DNA of 44,855 nt, taken from positions 1 to 44,855 of the forward strand of contig NZ_AYOY01000150.1 in NCBI RefSeq assembly GCF_000508185.1, in the 5' to 3' direction. The translations under genes were made by a program, and so were the position numbers. Shown piece after piece: positions 1-8,239 of this stretch (positions within the stretch are counted from its first letter, which is position 1; the number at the start of each line of letters is the position of its first letter). Origin of the DNA: Sphingobium sp. C100. GTDB lineage: Bacteria; Pseudomonadota; Alphaproteobacteria; Sphingomonadales; Sphingomonadaceae. The notes below the pieces were generated by a model. It ran no database searches and had not been told where the DNA came from. It saw only the letters and a list, made by a program, of their open reading frames with translations.

Positions 1-180
1 CAAGGCTTCGAACAGGGCGCGCCGCTCCGCCGGCGCGGTGCGATAATGGCGCAGGATGATGCCAGCCTGCCCCTTTGGCAGTGCGGCCGCCGCCGCCAGC
101 AGCACCGCGTCCGCCACCCGCTCGTCGGTCATCAGCCACAGGCCGGGCAGCTTTTTGCGGTGGCGGCGGTGCATGGCCAT
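1..180 (-). CDS. Thiamine-phosphate-synthase-like protein, N-terminal part only
   Basis: Only the first 60 codons lie in the window; the gene continues past the left edge. The protein begins MAMHRRHRKKLPGLWLMTDE and continues with an Ala-rich helix and a 'GIILRHYRT' strand. The 'LPxLWLMTDER' opening followed by an 'RHY' strand is typical of the ThiE-like (TMP synthase/TenI) proteins of sphingomonads, which would take part in thiamine synthesis in the cytoplasm. Start could be 180 or the second ATG at 174. It is divergent from the YggS gene with only 16 bp between the two start codons. The catalytic core is not visible, so the call rests on the N-terminus alone. Confidence 0.6.
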   Translation of the reverse strand, partial: MAMHRRHRKKLPGLWLMTDERVADAVLLAAAAALPKGQAGIILRHYRTAPAERRALFEAL

Positions 181-196
181 CCCTATAGCAGCGCGC

Positions 197-937
197 ATGA
201 CGACCGCCAGCATCCCCGCCGATCCGGCCGCCCAACGGCTGGCCGCCGTGCGCGACGCCATGGACCGCGCCGCGCGCCTGACCGACCGCACCGCGGACGA
301 CGTCCGCCTGATCGCCATATCCAAGACGCATGACGCCGATACGATCCGCCCGCTGATCGCGGCCGGGCAACGCGTGTTCGGCGAAAATCGCGTGCAGGAA
401 AGCCAGGAGAAATGGCCGGCGCTGCGCGAGGAACAGGGCGACATCGAATTGCATCTGGTCGGCCAGCTTCAATCCAACAAGGCGGCGGAGGCGGTCGCGC
501 TGTTCGACGTGATCCACGGGCTGGACCGCCCGTCCCTGCTCGGCGCGCTGACCAAGGCGATGGATGCGGCGGGCCGGCGCCTGCCCTGCTTCATCCAGGT
601 GAATATCGGCGCGGAGGAGCAGAAGGGCGGCTGCGCCATTGCCGACACGCCGGCCCTGATCGCCGCCGCGCGCGACGCCGACATCCCGTTGCTGGGCCTG
701 ATGTGCGTGCCGCCGGCCGACATGGAGCCTGCGCCCTTCTTCGCGCTGCTGGCGAAGATGGCGCGGGAGGAAGGGCTGCCGCGCCTGTCCATGGGCATGT
801 CGGGCGATTATGAAACGGCGATCATGCTGGGCGCCACCGATATTCGCGTGGGCACCGCCCTGTTCGGTGAAAGGCCCGCGCCCGCCCGGCCGGTCCCGGC
901 GAGCGGGCGCGGGATGATCAGAAATTCCCGCGCCTAG
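197..937 (+). CDS. YggS-family pyridoxal-phosphate homeostasis protein
   Basis: A 246-aa protein of the YggS/PROSC family, a cytoplasmic PLP-binding TIM barrel that keeps free PLP in balance. Visible family signatures are the PLP-lysine strand 'RLIAISKTHDA' near residue 38, 'FGENRVQE', 'ELHLVGQLQSNKA', 'QVNIGAEEQKGG', 'LMCVPP' and the C-terminal 'LSMGMSGDYETAIMLGATDIRVGTALFGER'. After the barrel comes a tail of about 20 residues rich in Pro and Arg that is longer than usual. ATG 197 is chosen because homology begins just after it; an upstream in-frame ATG at 56 would run through the divergent gene. A -10-like TATAGC at 184-189 ends 7 nt before the ATG, so the transcript may be leaderless. The stop overlaps the convergent receptor gene. 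Confidence 0.93.
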   Translation: MTTASIPADPAAQRLAAVRDAMDRAARLTDRTADDVRLIAISKTHDADTIRPLIAAGQRVFGENRVQESQEKWPALREEQGDIELHLVGQLQSNKAAEAVALFDVIHGLDRPSLLGALTKAMDAAGRRLPCFIQVNIGAEEQKGGCAIADTPALIAAARDADIPLLGLMCVPPADMEPAPFFALLAKMAREEGLPRLSMGMSGDYETAIMLGATDIRVGTALFGERPAPARPVPASGRGMIRNSRA

Positions 938-3735
938 AAACTCCCGCGCAAAGTGATGCCATAGGTGCGCGGTTCGGCCAGATAGGCCGAGATCAGCTGG
1001 TTCGCCATCGGCGCGCCGGCGGCGAACTGGCCGGTGGTCGATGTCGCCGGGCTGCTCGACTGGAGCGGGCTGGAGAAGGCGACCTGGGTATAATCCTGGT
1101 TGAAGATATTCTGGCCCCACAATTCGATCGCCCAGCGCTGGTTCGCCCCGCGAATGCCGACGCGCGCATTGACGATGGCATACCCTTCCTGCCGCTTTTC
1201 GGGAAACAAGTCGGACCCGGTATTATAATCGCTGGTCATGCGGCCATCGACGTAAAAAAGCGCCGACAGGCCGCTTGAGCCGATCTCCGGCGTCCAGGCC
1301 GCACTGGCGGTCGTGACCAGTTGGGGCGCATTGCTGTTGATCGATCCGGGCAGCAGGAACAGCGCCGGGTCGAGCGGCACGCTGCCGTCGCTGCTGCCCA
1401 CCAGCCGGTTGGCGAATTTGGCGCGGGCATAGGTCAAGCCGCCCGAGATGCGGACATTGCGGGCCGGCGTCGCCGACAGTTCCAGCTCCACGCCCTGGCT
1501 GATCAGGCCCGGTCCCACATCGCCGCTGTCGCAGGTGCGCGTGGCGCTGAGGTCGCCGTCGCAGCCGTTGATATTCTGGACGACGAAGCTGGTGCCGTTG
1601 AAGGTGTTGAGCTGGAAATTCTTGAACTCCTGCCGGAAGGCGGCGATGTTCGCGGTCCATTTGGGCTGGGCGAATTTCAGGCCCACCTCGAACGCGTCGA
1701 CCTTTTCCGCGGCGAAGCGCAGGCTGGTGACGTCGGCATTGGTGCGCGGCGCGAACACGGCGGGAATGGCGTTGAGCCCGGTCGATCCAAGCTGGAAGCG
1801 ATCCAGATTATAGCCGCCCGCCTTATAGCCCTTCGAATAGCTGCCATAGAGCAGCAGTTCGTCGATCGGTTTCCAGGACAATACCGCCGTCCCGGAAAAT
1901 TCGCCGTCGCTGATGCGGTCATTGAGGTCGAGCGCGTTGAGGCTGGTCGATCCGTTGCCCAGGCATCCGAGCGTCAGGATGCCGCCGGCCAACGCGGCCG
2001 CGCTGCCCAGTTGCGGGTTGGTCGCCAGCGACGGCAGCGCGGAGGACTGGAGCGCGGCGCAGGTGGCGTTGTTGTTGTTCAGGTCCGCCGAGAAGCGCTT
2101 GCTTTCATGGGTGTAGCGCAGGCCCAGCGTCAGATCGAGCCGCTTGGTCACATGAATGATATTATGGGTGAAGAGCGCCCAATTCTCGCTCTTCTGCCGA
2201 TAGATGGACCCGACATCGCCCGTGCCTTCGGGAATGGCGGCAAGCGCGCGAAGTCCATCGCCCAGGCCGGTGGAGATTGCGCCCGCCTGCGCCGCTGCCA
2301 GTGCGGGCGGCAAACCGGCATTGATGAAGGACGCGGTCAACCCGGCGTTGAGATTGGCCTGCGTCCCCGCGATCAACGGCTGGGTGGCAAGGCCGCTGCC
2401 GCAGGCGGCAAGCTGTTGCGCGGTGAAGCTGCTGTTGGTGCCCGCGCCCGCCATCAGGCGGCAGGCGGCGAAGCGGCCATAGTCGGCGCCGAAGCGGATA
2501 TTGTCCTGAAGCGTCAGCTTTTCATTGGCGTAATAGCCGCCCACCAGCCAGTCGAGCATGTCGCCGAAGGCCGACCCTTGCAGGCGCAGTTCCTGGGTGA
2601 AGGTCTTGAACTGGCGATAGGTGCCGGGATCGCGATAGAGAAGGTCGGCGCGATTATAGTCGTAATCGCCATAGTCGCGCGACTTATAGTCGCGATAGGC
2701 GGTGATGCTGGTCAGCTTGGCGCCGCCGAAATCATAGTTGATCTCACCCGACAGCCCCCAGTCCTTGAGCTTGCTGACATAGTCCCGGCCCGGCGTGATG
2801 CTGAGTTCGCGGTCATAGGGATCGGCGGGAATCACGCTGCCCTGGCCCGCCAGAATCGCTGCGATGCGGTTGAAGGGCGCCTCGACATAGCCGGTGCCGC
2901 CGCTTGGGCGCCGCTCGCGCGATTCGATATAGGATGCGCCGCAGCAGCTTTCGTCGCGATTGGTATAATCGGCGATCAGACGGATGGAGAGCGCGTCATT
3001 CGGCTCGATCAGCGCCTGGCCGCGCAGGAAATAGCGGTCGCGATCATTGGTGTCGCCGACTTTCGCGCCGGCACCGTCGACCAGATCGTAAAAGCCGTCG
3101 CGCTTGCTCCACACGCCGTCGAGCGCCAGCGCGATGCTGTCGCTGATCGGACCGGTGACGCGGCCCGACAGGCGCCAATAATCATAATTGCCGTAGGTGA
3201 TCTCGCCCTTGGCGTGGAAGGTCTTTTCCGGCGCCTTGCTGATGATGTTGATGAGGCCGGCGGACGCGTTGCGGCCGAACAGGGTGCCTTGCGGCCCGCG
3301 CAGCACCTCGACCCGCTCGATCTCGCCCAGTTCGTTGAGGCCCGCGCCGGTGCGCGAGCGGTAGACGCCGTCGATGAACACCGCGACCGAGCTTTCGAGG
3401 CCCGGATTGTCGCCGACCGTGCCGATGCCGCGAATGCGCGCCGAGGCATTGGCTTCCGACCCGGTCGAGGACACGAGCAGCGAGGGGGCGAGCTGGTTGA
3501 GCGTGCGGATGTCGCTCGCGCCGCTATTCTGCATCGCCTGCGCGCCCACGGCGGACACGGCGATCGGCACGTCCGACAGCGGACTGGCACGGCGGGTGGC
3601 GGTGACGATGATATCGGCGCCCGGTTGATCCGCAGCGGCTTGCGGCGTGGCACTCTCCTGCGCCAGCGCGGCGGGGGCACATAGGCACAGCGCCAACGCA
3701 CCCGAGGTGGTCAGCCAGAGACTCTTGTTCGTCAT
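934..3735 (-). CDS. TonB-dependent outer-membrane receptor
   Basis: A 933-aa outer-membrane receptor importing an unknown substrate with TonB energy. It begins with a signal peptide (MTNKSLWLTTSGALALCLCA, then PAALAQ). A TonB-box-like 'DIIVTATRR' follows, then a plug domain with 'PIAVSAV', 'LNQLAPSLL', 'ARIRGIGTVG' and 'RVEVLRGPQGTLFGRNASAGLINI', then a long beta barrel ending in aromatic Phe. This is the iron-complex/sphingomonad catch-all type; the substrate cannot be read. Start 3735 is preferred over ATG 3870 because it opens the signal peptide and has a strong ribosome-binding site, AGGAGAGGAT, at 3752-3743. That site is exactly complementary to the exposed segment of the two candidate small RNAs at 30.2 and 37.2 kb. 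No regulator gene is adjacent. Confidence 0.93.
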   Translation of the reverse strand: MTNKSLWLTTSGALALCLCAPAALAQESATPQAAADQPGADIIVTATRRASPLSDVPIAVSAVGAQAMQNSGASDIRTLNQLAPSLLVSSTGSEANASARIRGIGTVGDNPGLESSVAVFIDGVYRSRTGAGLNELGEIERVEVLRGPQGTLFGRNASAGLINIISKAPEKTFHAKGEITYGNYDYWRLSGRVTGPISDSIALALDGVWSKRDGFYDLVDGAGAKVGDTNDRDRYFLRGQALIEPNDALSIRLIADYTNRDESCCGASYIESRERRPSGGTGYVEAPFNRIAAILAGQGSVIPADPYDRELSITPGRDYVSKLKDWGLSGEINYDFGGAKLTSITAYRDYKSRDYGDYDYNRADLLYRDPGTYRQFKTFTQELRLQGSAFGDMLDWLVGGYYANEKLTLQDNIRFGADYGRFAACRLMAGAGTNSSFTAQQLAACGSGLATQPLIAGTQANLNAGLTASFINAGLPPALAAAQAGAISTGLGDGLRALAAIPEGTGDVGSIYRQKSENWALFTHNIIHVTKRLDLTLGLRYTHESKRFSADLNNNNATCAALQSSALPSLATNPQLGSAAALAGGILTLGCLGNGSTSLNALDLNDRISDGEFSGTAVLSWKPIDELLLYGSYSKGYKAGGYNLDRFQLGSTGLNAIPAVFAPRTNADVTSLRFAAEKVDAFEVGLKFAQPKWTANIAAFRQEFKNFQLNTFNGTSFVVQNINGCDGDLSATRTCDSGDVGPGLISQGVELELSATPARNVRISGGLTYARAKFANRLVGSSDGSVPLDPALFLLPGSINSNAPQLVTTASAAWTPEIGSSGLSALFYVDGRMTSDYNTGSDLFPEKRQEGYAIVNARVGIRGANQRWAIELWGQNIFNQDYTQVAFSSPLQSSSPATSTTGQFAAGAPMANQLISAYLAEPRTYGITLRGSF

Positions 3736-3921
3736 GATGTCGATCCTCTCCTGGCCCCGCACGGCTTTGGCCGCGTCGGGATGCGGGTGATTATGCTGAC
3801 ACAGCAGGGCGATGGCAATAGAGCCCAGCTTTTCCGCGCCTTTTGGGCGGGCAAGTGACCGCAAAATCATGCCGTGTTGCTTATCGGCAACGCCTTAAAA
3901 TCCGGTTTCCGTAGCGTCCCC

Positions 3922-4581
3922 TTACGATAAGGGAAAGCGCAGCAGCCGGTCCGCGACCGGCACCAAAGCGGCCGCGCCCGGCCCCACCGCACGCCGAATC
4001 TCTCCATGGCCCGCGTCCAGCCCCCCCGTCAGGGCGCCCAGGGCAGGGAGAATCAGCTTGGTCGCCGACCCCACGAAGCAACGGCGCGACACATGACGAC
4101 CGCGCAGCGACAGGCGCAGCTTGGGATGGAAATGGCCGGAAATTTCGGGTCGGGGATCGTCCGCTTCGGCTTCGTGCCGCAGCCAGATCCCCCCGACCTG
4201 CGCCTCCGCCACGCGCCGTCCCCCCGGCATGGTCATGACACCGACATCGTGATTGCCCGTTATCCAGGTCCAATCCAGCCTTGCCGTCAGCGACATCAGG
4301 CGATCGCGGGAGTCGGGGTCCAGCCGGGCGGCGCCGTCGCTGTCATGGAAACTGTCGCCCAGCGACCAGACCGCGCGCGCGCCCGTGCGCGCCACCAGCG
4401 CCTCTATCACATCGAGCGTCGCGGCGCTGTCATGGGGCGGCAGGAACTGGCCGAAGCGGGCATACCAGCTCGCCTTTTCAAAATGCAGGTCGGCGACCAG
4501 CAGGGCGCGCTGCGCCGGCCAGTAGAGCGCGGCCTCCGGCAGCGCCAGAAACGCCTCACCTGCGAACGAAAGGGGAACCAT
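3922..4581 (-). CDS. pdeM: PdeM-type metallophosphoesterase (ligase-associated DNA damage response endonuclease)
   Basis: A 219-aa calcineurin-like phosphoesterase. Metal-binding motifs appear in order: 'LLVADLHFEKA', 'SLGDSFHD', 'WITGNHD' and 'ISGHFHPK'. This pattern with 'VGSATKLILPALGALTGG' near the end matches PdeM, which in many genomes sits with an Lhr-like helicase, an exonuclease and a ligase for DNA repair; those partners are not in this window. ATG 4581 opens the homologous region. It has no Shine-Dalgarno sequence, but TTGAAA-N17-CATAGG on the minus strand ends 7 nt before the ATG, suggesting leaderless transcription. Codons 2-6 contain GTTC-N7-GTTC, a LexA-type box. Divergent from trhO. 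Confidence 0.88.
   Translation of the reverse strand: MVPLSFAGEAFLALPEAALYWPAQRALLVADLHFEKASWYARFGQFLPPHDSAATLDVIEALVARTGARAVWSLGDSFHDSDGAARLDPDSRDRLMSLTARLDWTWITGNHDVGVMTMPGGRRVAEAQVGGIWLRHEAEADDPRPEISGHFHPKLRLSLRGRHVSRRCFVGSATKLILPALGALTGGLDAGHGEIRRAVGPGAAALVPVADRLLRFPLS
4564..4578 (-). promoter_or_regulatory. Candidate LexA (SOS) box at the start of pdeM
   Basis: The plus strand reads GAACGAAAGGGGAAC, i.e. GAAC-N7-GAAC, the direct-repeat LexA operator of Alphaproteobacteria. It lies immediately inside pdeM, over about +4 to +18 if the transcript starts at the ATG. The match to the consensus is seen. LexA control is inferred from the position and from the DNA-damage role of the PdeM family. 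A chance match in a window this size is possible (roughly 0.5 expected at this base composition). Confidence 0.5.
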
Positions 4582-4588
4582 GCCCCTG

Positions 4589-4644
4589 CCTATGCGCCTG
4601 TCCGGCACGGCTTTCAAGAGGCAGGGCGAGCGCCTATAGGCGCT
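4589..4644. promoter_or_regulatory. Divergent pdeM/trhO promoter pair sharing one -35 hexamer
   Basis: The hexamer at 4612-4617 reads TTTCAA on plus and TTGAAA on minus. On plus it lies 17 bp from TATAGG (4635-4640), 7 nt before the trhO ATG. On minus it lies 17 bp from CATAGG (4594-4589), 7 nt before the pdeM ATG. The plus -10 is inside a perfect 16-bp palindrome, AGCGCCTATAGGCGCT (4629-4644). The spacing is seen; promoter activity is inferred. Confidence 0.5.
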
Positions 4645-4647
4645 GCC

Positions 4648-5475
4648 ATGTCCACTTATACCGTCGCTGCCCTTTATCGTTTCGCCCGTTTCGCCGATCC
4701 CGGCGTGATCGCCGCCAACCTGCGCACGCGCTGCGCGGCGCTCGGCACCTGCGGCACGCTGATCGTGGCGGCGGAAGGGATTAACGGCACGGTCGCCGGC
4801 GATACCGACGCCGTCGCTACGCTGGTGGCGCATATCCGCACGCTGCCGGGCTGCGCCGATGTCGACGTCAAATATGCGCTAGCCAACGAAGCCCCCTTCG
4901 CCCGGATGAAGGTGAAGGTGAAGGCGGAGATCGTCACCCTGGATGCAGGCGACCTTGATCCGGCGAACCGGGCGGGGACGCATCTGGACCCGGCCGAGTG
5001 GAATGAACTGATCGCCGATCCCGACACGATCCTGATCGACACGCGCAACGGCTATGAAGTGGCGTGCGGCACGTTCGAGGGCGCGATCGACCCCGCCACC
5101 CGGTCCTTTCGCGACTTTCCCGCCTGGTTCGACGCCCTGGCGCAGGGGCTGCGCGAGGAAGGCCGCGCGCCTAGGATCGCGATGTTCTGCACCGGGGGCA
5201 TACGTTGCGAGAAATCGACCGCGCTGGTGAAGGCGCGCGGCTTTGACGAGGTCTATCACCTCAAGGGCGGGATATTGCGCTATCTGGAGGAGATGCCGGA
5301 GGCGCAGAGTCGCTGGCGCGGCGACTGCTATGTCTTCGACGAACGGGTGACGGTGGGCCATGGCCTGAAACCGGGCGATTATGTGACCTGCCGCGCCTGC
5401 GGCCTGCCCCATCCGCGCGAAGCCGACCATGCGTGTCCGGGCGACGCATCGGGCGCCTGGCCGCATCGCAGCTAA
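4648..5475 (+). CDS. trhO: tRNA uridine(34) hydroxylase, rhodanese-like
   Basis: A 275-aa member of the YceA/TrhO family, which makes 5-hydroxyuridine at the wobble position of tRNA. An N-terminal acylphosphatase-like domain ('VAALYRFARFADP', 'GTLIVAAEGINGTVAG', 'VKYALANEAPFARMKVKVKAEIVT') is followed by a rhodanese domain with 'ILIDTRNGYEVACGTFEGA' and the active-site loop 'MFCTGGIRCEKSTA' (Cys near residue 180). A 'GDCYVFDERVTV' segment and a short Cys-containing tail (CRACGLPHP) follow. The length is normal for the family. ATG 4648 is set by homology; no Shine-Dalgarno is visible and the -10 ends 7 nt upstream. The stop overlaps the convergent small gene by 4 bp. Confidence 0.95.
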   Translation: MSTYTVAALYRFARFADPGVIAANLRTRCAALGTCGTLIVAAEGINGTVAGDTDAVATLVAHIRTLPGCADVDVKYALANEAPFARMKVKVKAEIVTLDAGDLDPANRAGTHLDPAEWNELIADPDTILIDTRNGYEVACGTFEGAIDPATRSFRDFPAWFDALAQGLREEGRAPRIAMFCTGGIRCEKSTALVKARGFDEVYHLKGGILRYLEEMPEAQSRWRGDCYVFDERVTVGHGLKPGDYVTCRACGLPHPREADHACPGDASGAWPHRS

Positions 5476-5732
5476 ACCGGCGTCTCGACCAGTTCGGCGA
5501 TTTCGAAGCGATAGTTTTTCCAGCCGCGCATCCGCGCGCCGTCCGCCGCCGCGGTGCGCAGCTTCTTCGCTTCGGCGAGCGAGCGGCTATGGCCCCAGAA
5601 GACTTCGGTCCTGCCATTGTCCAGATCCGCGACGATCCGCCAATAATGGGTGAAGGGGTCCGCCGTCGGCCCGATCGTCTTGACATAGCCGTCGGGCATG
5701 GTTGCGGTCAGATAGCGTTTCCGGCGCGCCAT
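5472..5732 (-). CDS. Small conserved-looking protein of unknown function
   Basis: An 86-aa soluble, basic protein beginning MARRKRYLTATMPDGYVKTI. It is rich in charged and aromatic residues ('HYWRIVADLDNGRTEVFWGHSRSLAEAKKLR', 'WKNYRFEIAELVETPV') and has no signal peptide or membrane segment. I do not recognise the family. It starts 8 bp after the protease gene ends and is probably cotranscribed with the 7.5-5.5 kb minus-strand group. ATG 5732 gives the most compact reading; the frame stays open further upstream, but only inside the protease gene. Confidence 0.7.
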   Translation of the reverse strand: MARRKRYLTATMPDGYVKTIGPTADPFTHYWRIVADLDNGRTEVFWGHSRSLAEAKKLRTAAADGARMRGWKNYRFEIAELVETPV

Positions 5733-5739
5733 GCGGCCT

Positions 5740-6480
5740 TTACCCGCGATAACGGTGCAGGCCGCCGCCATGCGCCCGCAGCCACGCCCGCGCGGGTTTG
5801 GGGTCCGCGCCATAGATGCGCGCATGGGCGGCGTGAAAGGCCGGGCTGTGATCCATGTGCAGCAGATGGGCCAGTTCATGCGCCACCGTCGCGCGGCGCA
5901 CGTCGGGCGGGCAGAGGATGAGCCGCCAGCTATAGCGGATCGCGCCCGACGAGGCGCAACTGCCCCAGCGGCTGCGCGGATCGCCCACTCCCACCGACGC
6001 GACGATCAGCCCATGGTCGCGCGCCAGTTCATGGCTTTCGGTTTCCAGCACGGCCCTGGCCCGGTTGACGAGCCAGCGCTGGACCCTTGGCCCGACCGAT
6101 TCGGCGGCGCCGCCCAGCAGCAGCCGGTCGCCCTCCAGACGGATGGTGCGGGTCGCGCCCTCGATCCAGTGGATCGTCACGTCCCGCCCCTCCAGCGGGA
6201 AGACCGCGCCATGGTCCAGCCGGGTCACCGCCGGCTGCCGGGCGATCTGGGCGCGAACCCAGGCTTCATGCGCCTGCGCCCAGCCCAGCGCCTTTTTCAG
6301 ATTGGCCCGCGCCGGCAGCGACAGGCGCAATTCGCCCCGCGCGCCGTCGATCGTCAGCCGATAGGCGCGCGCCCGCGCGGACCGGCGCACCCGCACGGGC
6401 ATCGCCACCCCGTCGATCAGGATCGCCGCGTCGGAATCAAAGTTCGCGGTCGACAAGATGATTTTCCCAGTCGCCCGCAT
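5740..6480 (-). CDS. YgjP-like zinc metallopeptidase (M48/DUF45)
   Basis: About 246 aa. The C-terminal half has 'SRWGSCASSGAIRYSWRLILCPPDVRRATVAHELAH' and then 'MDHSPAFHA': a zinc-binding HExxH near residue 200 with the third ligand in the HSPAFH segment. This is the YgjP-like domain, a cytoplasmic SprT-like peptidase fold. The N-terminal half is a small beta-rich domain ('VRVRRSARARAYRLTIDGARGELRLSLP') common to the family. Start 6480 (ATG) overlaps the upstream YcgN gene by 44 bp; a TTG at 6456 would reduce the overlap to 20 bp and is a fair alternative. Physiological substrate unknown. Confidence 0.88.
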   Translation of the reverse strand: MRATGKIILSTANFDSDAAILIDGVAMPVRVRRSARARAYRLTIDGARGELRLSLPARANLKKALGWAQAHEAWVRAQIARQPAVTRLDHGAVFPLEGRDVTIHWIEGATRTIRLEGDRLLLGGAAESVGPRVQRWLVNRARAVLETESHELARDHGLIVASVGVGDPRSRWGSCASSGAIRYSWRLILCPPDVRRATVAHELAHLLHMDHSPAFHAAHARIYGADPKPARAWLRAHGGGLHRYRG

Positions 6481-6874
6481 CCGCCTCCGCCACGGTCCAG
6501 CCGCGCACCGATTCGCCGGCGCGATGCACCGCTTCGCGATCGCCACAGACCAGATAATGCCAGGCCGGCAGCGGCAGCCCTTCGCCCCGCAGGCGATAGG
6601 CGCAGGTCCGGGGCAGCCAGCTCAATTGCCGGACCTTGGCCGGGGTCAGCCGCACGCAATCGGGCACGAAGCTGCGCCGGTCCTTGTAATTGCTGCATTG
6701 CCCGCTTTGCCGGTCGAGCAGGCGGCAGGCGACATTGGTGGGATAGATGCGGCCCGTATCCTCATCCTCCGCCTTATGCAGGCAGCATTTGCCGCAGCCG
6801 TCGCACAGCGCTTCCCATTGGGCGCGGTCGAGCTGGTCGAGGGGTTTTTCCCAGAAGTGCGTCACTTGACCCAT
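6437..6874 (-). CDS. YcgN-family cysteine-cluster protein (UPF0260)
   Basis: A 145-aa protein with the family's conserved cysteines: 'LCDGCGKCCLHKAEDEDTGRIYPTNVACRLLD', 'CSNYKDRRSFVPDCVRL' and 'LPRTCAYRLRGEGLPLPAWHYLVCGD'. The CxxCxxCC group suggests binding of zinc or an iron-sulfur cluster, but the function of the family is not known. The start codon at 6874 overlaps the end of the SCO gene by 13 bp, so the two are probably translationally coupled. Confidence 0.9.
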   Translation of the reverse strand: MGQVTHFWEKPLDQLDRAQWEALCDGCGKCCLHKAEDEDTGRIYPTNVACRLLDRQSGQCSNYKDRRSFVPDCVRLTPAKVRQLSWLPRTCAYRLRGEGLPLPAWHYLVCGDREAVHRAGESVRGWTVAEADAGDWENHLVDREL

Positions 6875-7497
6875 TTTTCAAGGAAGGCGAGCACCGTGTC
6901 GGGCGCACCTTCGTCCACGTCCGGCGTGCCGGGATCATCGACCGGCACCAGCGCGATCGGCTTGCCCGCCGGGTCGAACAGATAGGGGGTGCGGCTATGG
7001 CTTACCAGATATTCGCTCGCGCCTTCGCTTTTCTCCGGGCTGTAGATCACCGCGAAATCCTTGGCGACCTCCGCAATCTGTTCGGGCGTGCCGGTGAGGC
7101 CGATCAAACGGGGGTGGAAGGCGGCGACATAATTTTTCAGCACCTGTGGCGTGTCGCGCTGCGGATCGACGCTGATCAGCATCGGCTGCACCTTGGCGGC
7201 GAGCGCGGGCCTGGCCTTTTCGAACTGGCTGAACCCCTGCATGATGCGTTGCAGGTCGACCGGGCAGACATCCGGGCAATAGCTGTAGCCGAAATAGACC
7301 AGCCGATACTGGCCCGCAAAATCGGCCCAGCGCGTGGGCTGCCCGTCCTGATTGACGAGGGTGAAGGGCGCGCCGATCTTTGCGCCGACCAGGTCGCCCT
7401 GCGCGCTCTGGCTTGATGTGTTGCCGCCGCTGCCCATATTACAGCCCGTCAGCAGGGCGAGCATGAGCGGGGCGAAGGCGAGAATGGCTTTGTTCAT
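6862..7497 (-). CDS. SCO1/SenC-family lipoprotein, copper delivery to cytochrome oxidase
   Basis: A 211-aa thioredoxin-fold protein. MNKAILAFAPLMLALLTGC is a lipoprotein signal with a lipobox ending at Cys19, so it should be anchored in the membrane facing the periplasm. The copper/redox motif 'YSYCPDVCPVD' has Cys74 and Cys78, and the conserved His lies in 'YLVSHSRTPYLFD'. SCO proteins carry copper to the CuA centre of cytochrome c oxidase or act as thiol reductases. ATG 7497 is preferred over 7512 because it opens the signal peptide. First gene of a four-gene minus-strand group. Confidence 0.93.
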   Translation of the reverse strand: MNKAILAFAPLMLALLTGCNMGSGGNTSSQSAQGDLVGAKIGAPFTLVNQDGQPTRWADFAGQYRLVYFGYSYCPDVCPVDLQRIMQGFSQFEKARPALAAKVQPMLISVDPQRDTPQVLKNYVAAFHPRLIGLTGTPEQIAEVAKDFAVIYSPEKSEGASEYLVSHSRTPYLFDPAGKPIALVPVDDPGTPDVDEGAPDTVLAFLEKWVK

Positions 7498-7551
7498 GGC
7501 AAGGCCAGCCATGCCCTGCTAGGAAACGATTTGCAATCAACGGGGCGCATC

Positions 7552-8166
7552 ATGACGACGAAGTTCCTTTCCGCATTCCTGGGTCCGATGGCGCTGGCGC
7601 TGCTGACGCCGGGCGTCGCGCACGCCCAGTTTTCGGATAATTATAATTTCCTGAAGGCGGTGAAGGAGCGGGACGGGCAGAAGGTCACCGACCTCATCCA
7701 GAAGCCCGGCTCCACCGTCATCAACAGCCGCGACGTGACCAGCGGCGAAAATGCGCTGCACTATGTGGTCGACCGGCGCGACAATAGCTGGCTCACCTTT
7801 CTGCTGGCAAAGGGCGCCAATCCCAACCTGACCGACAATGACGGCAACACGCCGCTGATGGACGCGGTGCAGAACCGGTTCGAGGAAGGGGTGCGCACCC
7901 TGCTGGCGTACAAGGCGCAGGTCGACAAGGCCAATGACAGCGGCGAAACGCCCCTGATCCGCGCGGTGCAGCTGCGCGACGTCGGCCTGGTCCGCCTGTT
8001 GGTGGCGCAGGGCGCCAATGCCGACAAGCGCGATTCCATCGCCGGCATGTCGGCCCGCGACTATGCCGAGCGGGACACCCGCACGCCGGGCCTGTCGGAC
8101 GCGCTGGACGCGGCCAAGACCAGCACCGCCAAGCCGACCGGGCCGGTGCAGGGTCCGGTATTCTGA
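7552..8166 (+). CDS. Exported ankyrin-repeat protein
   Basis: A 204-aa protein with a cleavable signal peptide (MTTKFLSAFLGPMALALLTP then GVAHAQ). About four ankyrin repeats follow: 'GENALHYVVDRRDNSWLTFL', 'ANPNLTDNDGNTPLMDAV', 'AQVDKANDSGETPLIRAV' and 'ANADKRDSIAGMSARDYA'. It is likely periplasmic and protein-binding; partner unknown. ATG 7552 is favoured over an upstream in-frame start at 7531 because it opens the signal peptide. Divergent from the SCO gene. Confidence 0.9.
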   Translation: MTTKFLSAFLGPMALALLTPGVAHAQFSDNYNFLKAVKERDGQKVTDLIQKPGSTVINSRDVTSGENALHYVVDRRDNSWLTFLLAKGANPNLTDNDGNTPLMDAVQNRFEEGVRTLLAYKAQVDKANDSGETPLIRAVQLRDVGLVRLLVAQGANADKRDSIAGMSARDYAERDTRTPGLSDALDAAKTSTAKPTGPVQGPVF

Positions 8167-8239
8167 ACCAGCGGGCAACGGGAAGGCCACTGCGCGGGAC
8201 TATCTTCCCCCGTCGCGCAAATGCCGGTAAGGGCGGCCG

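Noticed and set aside
1321..3684. 787-codon open frame on plus, opposite the TonB-dependent receptor
   Set aside because: It is the antisense shadow of a GC-rich receptor gene and has no recognisable domain, while the minus frame has a signal peptide, plug and barrel.
3876..3891. GTTGC-ttatcg-GCAAC inverted repeat between pdeM and the receptor gene
   Set aside because: The stem is only 5 bp, with no T tract and no clear promoter context.
8167..8239. preQ1 riboswitch before the queuosine-precursor transporter
   Set aside because: There is a small GC hairpin, but the A-rich tail and core bases of the known preQ1 classes are not present.
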